DNA from: JBBQXH01 sp963710975
GTDB lineage: Bacteria > Actinomycetota > Thermoleophilia > Gaiellales > Gaiellaceae
Length of the DNA: 64,000 nucleotides
Direction: 5' to 3'
NCBI GenBank assembly: GCA_963710975.1
Contig: CAVQCG010000002.1
Location: forward strand, 124,001 to 188,000
Below are positions 43,389 through 50,176 of this stretch, piece by piece. A program made the translations under genes and the position numbers. Below the pieces are notes generated by a model. The model was not told the origin of the DNA. It made no database searches and saw only the letters and a list, made by a program, of their open reading frames with translations. Positions within the stretch are counted from its first letter, which is position 1; every line of letters starts with the position of its first letter.

Positions 43389-44076
43389 GTGCCCTTCTGC
43401 GAGTCGCTCCGCGCTGAGTGCGCCGATCTCTGGGAAGGCCTGCACGAGCACCCGCTCCTTCGCGAGCTGGCGGCCGGAACGCTGCCGCTCGACACGTTCC
43501 GCTTCTTCGTCGAGCAGGACCTCCACTTCTTCCTCCCCGATCTCGCACGGGTTGTCGCGCTCGGGGCGGCCACCGCCAGCGACGAGCGCGAGATGCGGCA
43601 CTTTGCGGAGGAGCTCGTCGCCGTCGTCGATCGAGAGAACGAGAACAACCGGGTACTTCTCGATCGGCTCGTCGCCATGGGCGCGGCCGACCGGGGCGGA
43701 GCGACGCGTGGCCGGCCCCGCAACTGTTGCCTACGCCGGGTACATGCTCTCTGTCGCAAGCCGGGGCGGGCCGCTCGAGATCATGACCGCGCTCCTCCCC
43801 TGCACCTGGAGCTATGCGGACATCGCGCTCCGGTTGAAGGACGGGATCGTCGCGCACCCCGTGTACTCGGAATGGGTCGCCTTCCTTGCGAGCGATGAGT
43901 ACGTCGAGCTGATCGCGAGCCGGCGCCGTACTCTCGACGAGCTCGCCGAGCAGACCGACGACGCTCACCGCAGGTGTCTGCTCGACATCTTCAGAATGGC
44001 GACACGGCTCGAGCATCATTTCTGGGACATGGCCTATCGCTGCGAGCAGTGGCCAGACGTGAGGGAGGAACGATGA
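43389..44076 (+). pseudogene. TenA/thiaminase-II-family protein 1, one frameshift
   Basis: GTG start. The N-terminal ~105 residues (HPLLRELAAGTLPLDTFRFF, VEQDLHFFLPDLARV) are followed by a frame change near 43704-43708. The other frame then gives the rest (VAGPATVAYAGYML, LLPCTWSYADIALRL, TRLEHHFWDMAYR). Comparison with the intact paralogue at 46069 shows no missing protein segment, so one extra base (or two missing) separates it from a complete ~228-residue gene. Catalytic-type Cys and Tyr of PCxxxY are kept. The Asp of EQD is kept, but the Tyr expected three positions later is Phe. TenA proteins cleave or bind thiamine-derived pyrimidines. Confidence 0.8.
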
Positions 44077-45092
44077 AGGCAGCAGTGCTGGTCGACGGCG
44101 GGCGGGTCAGCGTCGAGGACGTCTCGGATCCGGCCGCGGACGGCTGGGCTCTGGTGGAGGCGCGCGCCGCCGGCGTGTGCGGCACGGAGCTCCACTTCCT
44201 CGAGGGAATGATTCCGCCGCCGCACGAGCGCTTCATCCTCGGGCACGAGAGCGCAGGTGTCGTCGCCGAGGTGCCTGCCGGTGCGGCGGTCAGCCCGGGC
44301 GATCGGGTCGCCGTCTACAACATGGTCGGGTGCGGGCGCTGCACGCCCTGCCGGTCGAGTCGTGAGTCGCTCTGCACCGACCCGGTAGGGCAGCTCGGCT
44401 TCTCGCTCGACGGAGGCTTCGCGGATCTGGTGCGGGCTCCTGCGGAGAACCTGATACCTCTGCCGGACTCCGTCAGCTTCGAGACCGCCGCCGTGCTCGC
44501 CTGTAGCGGCATGTCGGTGGTTCATGCGTCGCGGCTGGCGGCGATCGGCCTGGGACATACCGTTGTCGTGAACGGCATCGGCGGCGTCGGCCTGATGGCC
44601 GTCCAGGTGGCGCTGGCCGCCGGCGCGCGCGTGATCGCAGTCGCCGACTCGGCCGACAAGGCCGGGCTCGCGTCCGACCTGGGCGCCTGGGAGACGATCC
44701 TCCTCGAGGGCGGCGAGGGCTACGACCGCCTGCCCGACCTGGTCAAGGCTCTCACCGGCGGCGGTGGAGCCGACCACTACGTCGAGCTCGTCGGAACCGA
44801 GCAAACGCTCCAGGCCGGGATCCGCTCCCTTGGACGCGGTGGGAAGCTCGTGATCATCGGGTACACGGGCGATCATCTGAACATCCATCCGATCGAGCTG
44901 ATCCTCTCGGAGATCCAGGTGATCACGTCTGTCGCTGCATCTCGCCGCGATCTCGAGGCTGCTGTGCGGCTCGCGGCCGACGACAGGTTGCGGGTGACGA
45001 TCGACACTCGCTATCCGCTCGCCGACATCGGGACGGCGCTCGAACGGCTGAAGGCACGTCAGGTGCGCGGCAGGAACGTCGTCGTGTGGTGA
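44073..45092 (+). CDS. Zinc-dependent medium-chain alcohol dehydrogenase
   Basis: 339 residues, ATG with GGGAGGAA upstream, overlapping the TenA stop. Catalytic zinc ligands Cys in AAGVCGTELHFL (near 35) and GHESAGVV (near 60); structural zinc CGRCTPCRSSRESLC (near 90-104); NAD-binding GIGGVGLMAVQVA (near 171). Expected to oxidise an alcohol such as a hydroxymethyl group. Position next to TenA genes and an aldehyde dehydrogenase fits oxidation of a hydroxymethylpyrimidine, which is inference. Confidence 0.9.
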   Translation: MKAAVLVDGGRVSVEDVSDPAADGWALVEARAAGVCGTELHFLEGMIPPPHERFILGHESAGVVAEVPAGAAVSPGDRVAVYNMVGCGRCTPCRSSRESLCTDPVGQLGFSLDGGFADLVRAPAENLIPLPDSVSFETAAVLACSGMSVVHASRLAAIGLGHTVVVNGIGGVGLMAVQVALAAGARVIAVADSADKAGLASDLGAWETILLEGGEGYDRLPDLVKALTGGGGADHYVELVGTEQTLQAGIRSLGRGGKLVIIGYTGDHLNIHPIELILSEIQVITSVAASRRDLEAAVRLAADDRLRVTIDTRYPLADIGTALERLKARQVRGRNVVVW

Positions 45093-46072
45093 TGCGCTAC
45101 GGCGTCACCCTGCAGGGCGTGTACGAGCCGACCGAATGGGTCGAGCTCGTCAAGTGGATCGAGAGTCTCGGGTTCGACAACCTCTGGATCACCGACTCGT
45201 CGATGCATGCCGGCGACTGCTACGTCTACGCGACCCTGGCGCTGCAGGCCACGTCGAGCATCACCGTCGGCACGGCCGTCACGAATCCGCTGACGCGCCA
45301 TCCTGCTCTCACCGCGAACGCGTTCCGATCGCTCGAGCAGCTCGCTCCGCGGCGGGTCGCCTGCGGGATCGGAGTCGGCGACCGGCCGCTCTACGAGCTC
45401 GGCCTGCCGATGGCGAAGCTGCAGACCCTGCGGGACTCGATCGACGTCATGCGCCGGCTGTGGCGCGGCGAGACGGTGGACGGCGAAGTCGGTCGTTGGA
45501 AGTTCGTGAGCGGACATCTCCGCTCTCCGGTCGACGAGCCGCCGGTCTACATCTCCGCGAGCCGGCCGCAGGCGCTCGAGCTGACCGGCGAGGTCGCCGA
45601 CGGCCTCATCCTCCTCGCCGGGCTCTTCCCAGAGGGCCTTGCGTTCGCCCGGGAGCACGTGGCGCGAGGCCGTGCCGTCGGCGGGCGACCGATGTTCGAC
45701 GAGACGCTCTTCCTCTACGGGGCAATCGCAGACGACGAGGCCGCTGCGGTCGAGTCGGCACGGTCGATCGCCGCGTGGTTCCCGAAGACAGCGCCCGACT
45801 ATGCGAAGCTCGCGGGGATGAGCGACGAGCTGATCGACTCGGTCAACGCAGCCTACTCGGGTGGTGAGTTCCAGCATGCGAAGGAGGCCGCTCGCATGAT
45901 TCCCGACGACCTCGTGAAGAAGATCGCGTTCTGCGGCAATCCGGACACCGCTCGAGAGAAGCTCGACTGGCTCCGGGGCGAAGGCGTCGGCGGGATGAGC
46001 ATCTTCCCACTCGGTCAGGACCGGCGAGACACCATCGCCCGCTTCGCCGAGATCGCGATCGCCTCGCCGTGA
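45092..46072 (+). CDS. LLM-class (luciferase-like, F420 or flavin) oxidoreductase
   Basis: 326 residues from ATG 45092, overlapping the previous stop. The bacterial-luciferase TIM barrel is visible: YGVTLQGVYEPTEWVELVKW, NLWITDSSMH, GTAVTNPLTRHPALTANAF (near 70), CGIGVGD (near 92) and YISASRPQALELTGEVADG (near 155). Closest in layout to methylenetetrahydromethanopterin-reductase-like F420 enzymes. LLM enzymes also include RutA, which opens the uracil ring, so a ring-cleaving monooxygenase role is conceivable. Its stop overlaps the TenA-2 GTG. Confidence 0.88.
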   Translation: MRYGVTLQGVYEPTEWVELVKWIESLGFDNLWITDSSMHAGDCYVYATLALQATSSITVGTAVTNPLTRHPALTANAFRSLEQLAPRRVACGIGVGDRPLYELGLPMAKLQTLRDSIDVMRRLWRGETVDGEVGRWKFVSGHLRSPVDEPPVYISASRPQALELTGEVADGLILLAGLFPEGLAFAREHVARGRAVGGRPMFDETLFLYGAIADDEAAAVESARSIAAWFPKTAPDYAKLAGMSDELIDSVNAAYSGGEFQHAKEAARMIPDDLVKKIAFCGNPDTAREKLDWLRGEGVGGMSIFPLGQDRRDTIARFAEIAIASP

Positions 46073-46752
46073 CGACCTGCGAACGGCTGCGCGCAAGCTG
46101 TGCGCCCGTGTGGGAGTCCCTCCGCGCGCATCCGTTCATCCGGGAGCTCGCCGCCGGGACGCTTCCTGCGGAGGCTTTCCGCTTCTACATCGAGCAGAAC
46201 CTCATGTACCTGCAGGAGTACGCGCGGACGATCGCGATCGGAGCGAGCAAGGCCGAGGATGTCGCGACGATGAGCATGTTCGCCCAGGATCTCGCGAATG
46301 TCCTCGACACCGAGATCCCGGAAAACCGCGAGCTTCTGCGGCGCGTCGTCGAGGGCGGAGCCGAGGATCGAGGGGGGTCAGCGCTCATGGCGCCCTCGAC
46401 CGTCGCCTACACCGGCTACCTGGTCGCGACGGCGGTGAAGGGTGGACCACCCGAGATCATGGCGGCGATCGTCCCGTGTACCTGGAGCTACGGCGACATC
46501 GGCTCGTCCCTTCTCGCCGAGGGTCTCGTCCATGACCATCCTGTGTACGCGGAGTGGATCCGCTTCTTCGGTGATCCGGCCTACCGTGGGATCGTCGACC
46601 GGATGAAGTCGGACTTCGACGCAATGGTCGAGGGCGCCGACGGAGCCACAGTCGCCAGGCTCTCGGAGATCTTCACGATGAGCACCCGCCTCGAGCTCGC
46701 CTTCTGGGACATGGCGTACGGCCTCGTGCAGTGGCCCGACGCCACGCCGTAG
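46069..46752 (+). CDS. TenA/thiaminase-II-family protein 2
   Basis: 227 residues, all-helical TenA fold. HPFIRELAAGTLPAEAFRFY opens it; VPCTWSYGDIG holds the candidate nucleophile Cys (near 139) with Tyr four residues on; ELAFWDMAYG ends the active-site set. The Asp of the canonical E/Q-D motif is replaced by Asn (IEQNLMYLQEY), while the Tyr three positions later is kept. This is the reverse of the change in paralogue 1. Probably acts on a thiamine-breakdown pyrimidine or a related amine. It ends 3 nt from the convergent CoA-transferase gene. Confidence 0.87.
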   Translation: MTTCERLRASCAPVWESLRAHPFIRELAAGTLPAEAFRFYIEQNLMYLQEYARTIAIGASKAEDVATMSMFAQDLANVLDTEIPENRELLRRVVEGGAEDRGGSALMAPSTVAYTGYLVATAVKGGPPEIMAAIVPCTWSYGDIGSSLLAEGLVHDHPVYAEWIRFFGDPAYRGIVDRMKSDFDAMVEGADGATVARLSEIFTMSTRLELAFWDMAYGLVQWPDATP

Positions 46753-46755
46753 CGG

Positions 46756-47904
46756 TCAGGGTCCGAACCCTCTCGATGCGTCCGCTCCCAGGACGGGCGG
46801 AGCCTGGTTCGAACACGATCCCGTGTCGGAGAGCGTCAGCGGTAGCCGGACCGTCGGTACGGGGCCGGCCGCCGCGTGCGTGAGCTCCCCGACCATCGAG
46901 AGAATCCGCGCCTGCTCCGACTCGAGCACCTCGTGGAGACGCTGCACCGGGGCGCAGGCCACGCCGGCGGCCTCCAGTCGAGGGGCCCAGTGCTCGTTGG
47001 TCTCGGTCTGGAGCACCGCCTCGAGCTCGTCGCGGAGCTCCTCTGCGTTGACGACCCGGTCGGCATTCGTCACGAAGCGCGGGTCGTCGATCAGCCGGTC
47101 GAGGCCGAGCTCACGGCACAGGCTTCCCCACGCGTCCCGACCTCCGGTTCCGACGACGACGAGGTAGCCGTCGGCGGTGCGATAGGCCTCGTAGGGGGCG
47201 AAGAAGGGGCTCCGAGAGCCCAGCGGGCCGGGCTCCTCGCCGCCAAGAAGGTACGTGACGATGTGCATCGAGAGCCAGCCGAGTGCGCACTCGAGCAGGG
47301 ACGTCTGCACCTGCTGCCCACGCCCTGTGCGCTCGCGCTGAGCGAGGGCCGCGAGGATCCCGACGACGGCGTACAGCGCGCTGCCGAAGTCGAGCGCGGC
47401 GATCGGGATCTTCGCGGGCGCCTGGCCGGGGTGGCCGGTCATCGCCATCAGCCCCGAGAGCGCCTGGATGGTGACGTCGTAGCCGCCTGCGCCCGCCAGC
47501 GGTCCTTCCTGGCCGAACGCCGAGATCGAGCAGTAGACGAGCCGAGGATGATCGGCCGAAACCGACGTGTAGTCGAGATCGAACTTCGCGAGCGCCCCGG
47601 GTCGCATGTTCTCGACGAGGACGTCCGCCTCGGCGAGCAGCTCGTCGATGCGAGCGCGGTGCGCCGGTTCGCCGAGATCGAGCTCGATCGACCGCTTCCC
47701 GCGGTTCAGCGTCAGAAAGCTCGCGCTCTCGCCGTGGACGAACACGGGCCCCTGACTGCGGTAGACATCGCCGCTTCCGGGCCGCTCCACTTTGAGGACG
47801 ACTGCTCCCAGGTCGGCCAGCACCTGCGTGCAGTACGGGCCGGCGACGTACTGCGTCAGGTCGAGGACCTTCACGCCCTCGAGCGGAAACGAGCCGACCG
47901 TCAC
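46756..47904 (-). CDS. Class III CoA-transferase (CaiB/BaiF)
   Basis: 382 residues, GTG start overlapping the stop of the VOC gene. VLDLTQYVAGPYCTQVLADLG (near 14), KVERPGSGD, the segment EADVLVENMRPGALAKFDLD (near 92), and the catalytic Asp in IAALDFGSALYAV (near 168). Transfers CoA between carboxylic acids. Last gene of a minus-strand unit with the epimerase-like and mutase genes, so it probably activates the acid handled by them. Confidence 0.92.
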   Translation of the reverse strand: MTVGSFPLEGVKVLDLTQYVAGPYCTQVLADLGAVVLKVERPGSGDVYRSQGPVFVHGESASFLTLNRGKRSIELDLGEPAHRARIDELLAEADVLVENMRPGALAKFDLDYTSVSADHPRLVYCSISAFGQEGPLAGAGGYDVTIQALSGLMAMTGHPGQAPAKIPIAALDFGSALYAVVGILAALAQRERTGRGQQVQTSLLECALGWLSMHIVTYLLGGEEPGPLGSRSPFFAPYEAYRTADGYLVVVGTGGRDAWGSLCRELGLDRLIDDPRFVTNADRVVNAEELRDELEAVLQTETNEHWAPRLEAAGVACAPVQRLHEVLESEQARILSMVGELTHAAAGPVPTVRLPLTLSDTGSCSNQAPPVLGADASRGFGP

Positions 47905-48314
47905 GCGGCGCGCGGGCCCTCGAGCAGCTCGACGAGGACTCCGCCGGTGGTCGAAGGATGGAGGAAGACCGACGCGCGCCCATCCGACGAGGGCTCGATG
48001 CCTCCGGCCGCCTCGATGCCCGACGAACGGAGCCCTTGGAGCACGGCCAGCAGCGGACTCCTCACCTCGAACGCGACGTGGTGCAGGCCCGGCCCCCGTC
48101 GCTCGAGGAAGCGCTCGATCGGGCTTCCTGGGCGTGCGGGTGTCAAGAGCTCGAGCTGATCGCCGGGGCCGAAGCGGGCGATCGCGACACCGCTCGGCAT
48201 CTCCTGCAAGGGGAGATCGGCTGCGCCGAGCGCCCGCGCGAGCGGGTTGCCCGTCGCGACCGGAACCGCGATCCCGACGTGATCGACCGCTACCGCCGGG
48301 AGCACGTGCGCCAC
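47901..48314 (-). CDS. VOC-fold protein, methylmalonyl-CoA-epimerase-like
   Basis: 137 residues from GTG 48314; GTG 48305 is also possible. VDHVGIAVP with a metal His near residue 10, the second His in GPGLHHVAFEV (near 76) and Glu in GGVLVELLEGP at the C-terminus match the epimerase metal set. An apparent long upstream extension is the mutase 3' region and is rejected. It sits beside an acyl-CoA mutase, the classical partner of this epimerase. Confidence 0.8.
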   Translation of the reverse strand: MAHVLPAVAVDHVGIAVPVATGNPLARALGAADLPLQEMPSGVAIARFGPGDQLELLTPARPGSPIERFLERRGPGLHHVAFEVRSPLLAVLQGLRSSGIEAAGGIEPSSDGRASVFLHPSTTGGVLVELLEGPRAA

Positions 48315-48384
48315 TAGTGCACCGTCCCGGGAGTCATCTCGCGTTCCGGTGGCTGCAAACCGTCGCCGTGCGGCGTCCTCGGTC

Positions 48385-48411
48385 GCGCGCGTACTAGACC
48401 AGTACGCGCGC
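48385..48411. terminator. Perfect 11-bp hairpin between mutase and epimerase genes
   Basis: GCGCGCGTACT, loop AGACC, AGTACGCGCGC, about 65 nt after the mutase stop and 70 nt before the epimerase-like gene. No U-run. It could terminate or attenuate read-through, or protect the upstream mRNA end. Confidence 0.4.
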
Positions 48412-48477
48412 TCCCTGCGTCCTTGCCCGGCTCGGTTTTCGCACGCCGGAACATCAAGGGACTTCCGGAACTGAGCA

Positions 48478-50151
48478 CTAGACGATCCGCGAGGCTCGAT
48501 GGCGTCCGAACACCGTCGCGAGCGCATCGGAGATCTCGCCGACGGTTGCGTAGGCGCGAACGGCGCCGAGAATCGCAGGCATCGTGTTCGTCGCCGGCGA
48601 CGCCGCGCTCTCCGAGACAGACGCCAGGGCGGCAGCGACGGCGGCTTGATCACGGGAAGCCCGGATCTCGGCCAGCCGGGAGAGCTGTCTATCGCGCACC
48701 TGCTCGGAGATCGCGAGGATCTCGACAGGCTGTTCCTCGGCGTCGTCGCCCACGAAGCGGTTCACCCCGACCACGACGCGCTCACCGCTCTCGATCTCTG
48801 CCTGCTGGCGGTACGCAGCCTCGGCGATCGCAAGCTCGAGATCGCCGTTCTCGATACCCTCGAGCACGCCCTCGCGCTCCACCTCGTCGAGAAGCCGAGC
48901 AGCCCGCTCCTCGAGCTCGTTCGTCAGCGACTCGAGGTAGTACGAGCCGCCGAGAGGATCGGCGGTACGCGTCACGCCGCTTTCGTACGCGACGATCTGT
49001 TGCGTACGGAGCGCGAGGAGCGCTGCCTCCTCGGTGGGAAGTGCGAGCGCCTCGTCCCAGCCCATCGTGTGCACGGCCTGGGCTCCCGAGAGGACGATGG
49101 CCAGCGTCTGCAGGGTGGTGCGGACGACGTTGTTGAGAGGCTCGACACCGGTCAGGGTCGTTCCGTCGCCCCCCGAGAACAGGCGGAGTGTCCAGGAGCG
49201 CGGGTCACGCGCGCCGAAGCGGTCGCGCATGATGCGCGCCCAGAGGCGCCTGGCTGCCCGATGCTTCGCGACCTCTTCGAAGAAGTCGCGCATTGTCGAG
49301 ATGTTGAAGGAGAAGCGGCCGGCGAACGCATCGACGTCGAGGCCTCGCTCGACCAGCGCGGCGACGTAGGCCGAGGCGTTCGCGAGCGTGAACGCGATCT
49401 CCTGGGTAGCGTCGCAACCTGCCTGGCGCAGGTGGTAGCCGCAAACCGAGATCGGATTGAACGCGGGCAGCGTGCGGATTGCGTACTCGATGACGTCGGC
49501 GACGAGCCGTAGCGACGGTCCCGGCGGGTAGATGTACGTCTTCCGCGCGAGGAACTCCTTGAGGATGTCGTTCTGAACCGTGCCGCGAAGGTGGGCCGGC
49601 TCGACGCCCTGCTTCTCGCCGACCACCTGGTACATCGCCAGAAGGATCGGGGCCGTGGCATTGATCGTGAACGACGTCGAGACGGTGTCGAGCGGGACTC
49701 CTTCGAAGACCTGCTCCATGTCGGCGAGCGTGTCGATCGCGACGCCGGCCTTCCCCACCTCGCCCGCCGCGAGCTCGTGGTCGGAATCGAGACCCATCTG
49801 GGTCGGCAGGTCGAGGGCGACCGAGAGGCCGGTCTGGCCCTGTCCGAGCAGGTAGCGGAAGCGTGCGTTCGTGTCTTCGGGGCCGCCCCAGCCCGAGTAC
49901 AGCCGCATCGTGAAAAGGCGGCCGCGATACATGCTCGGATAGATCCCGCGGGTGAACGGGTACTCACCGGGTAGCCCGATCCGGCCGAGCTCGCTCTCGG
50001 GCACGTCGAGTGCCGTGTACAGGGGCGAGACCGGGATCCCGGAGTCGGTCGTCGCCTCCGCGAGGTCGCCCGTCGCGTCACGCCAGCGCGCCAGCGCCCG
50101 TTCGAGCTCTGCGCGGGCCTCGGCGATCGCGCGCTCCTCGGTGGCCGCCAC
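48478..50151 (-). CDS. Adenosylcobalamin-dependent acyl-CoA mutase, large subunit (methylmalonyl-CoA mutase family)
   Basis: 557 residues, GTG start 8 nt after a minus-strand -10. The whole substrate-binding barrel is present (GEYPFTRGIYPSMYRGRL, LGQGQTGLSVALDLPTQMG, RGTVQNDILKEF, SVCGYHLRQAG, ALRTQQIVAYESGV, DPLGGSYYLE). The C-terminal B12-binding domain with DxHxxG is absent, so a separate small subunit is needed; none is in the window. Where methylmalonyl-CoA mutases have an HTQT-type segment, this protein has RLFSGGDGTTLTG, and HTNSYDEA reads HTMGWDEA. An unusual acyl-CoA substrate is likely. Confidence 0.85.
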   Translation of the reverse strand: MAATEERAIAEARAELERALARWRDATGDLAEATTDSGIPVSPLYTALDVPESELGRIGLPGEYPFTRGIYPSMYRGRLFTMRLYSGWGGPEDTNARFRYLLGQGQTGLSVALDLPTQMGLDSDHELAAGEVGKAGVAIDTLADMEQVFEGVPLDTVSTSFTINATAPILLAMYQVVGEKQGVEPAHLRGTVQNDILKEFLARKTYIYPPGPSLRLVADVIEYAIRTLPAFNPISVCGYHLRQAGCDATQEIAFTLANASAYVAALVERGLDVDAFAGRFSFNISTMRDFFEEVAKHRAARRLWARIMRDRFGARDPRSWTLRLFSGGDGTTLTGVEPLNNVVRTTLQTLAIVLSGAQAVHTMGWDEALALPTEEAALLALRTQQIVAYESGVTRTADPLGGSYYLESLTNELEERAARLLDEVEREGVLEGIENGDLELAIAEAAYRQQAEIESGERVVVGVNRFVGDDAEEQPVEILAISEQVRDRQLSRLAEIRASRDQAAVAAALASVSESAASPATNTMPAILGAVRAYATVGEISDALATVFGRHRASRIV

Positions 50152-50159
50152 GGCGTCCT

Positions 50160-50174
50160 AATATATCGTATCTC
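50160..50174. promoter_or_regulatory. Divergent promoter with GntR operator (site f)
   Basis: The tandem motif ATATATC GTATCTC (50161-50174) covers the minus-strand -10 TATATT (50165-50160, 8 nt before the mutase GTG, weak -35 TTGGAC at 50187-50182). It also covers a plus-strand TATCGT (50164-50169), which ends 7 nt before a CTG that could start the hydroxylase gene. Binding would repress both directions. Confidence 0.55.
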
Positions 50175-50176
50175 GT

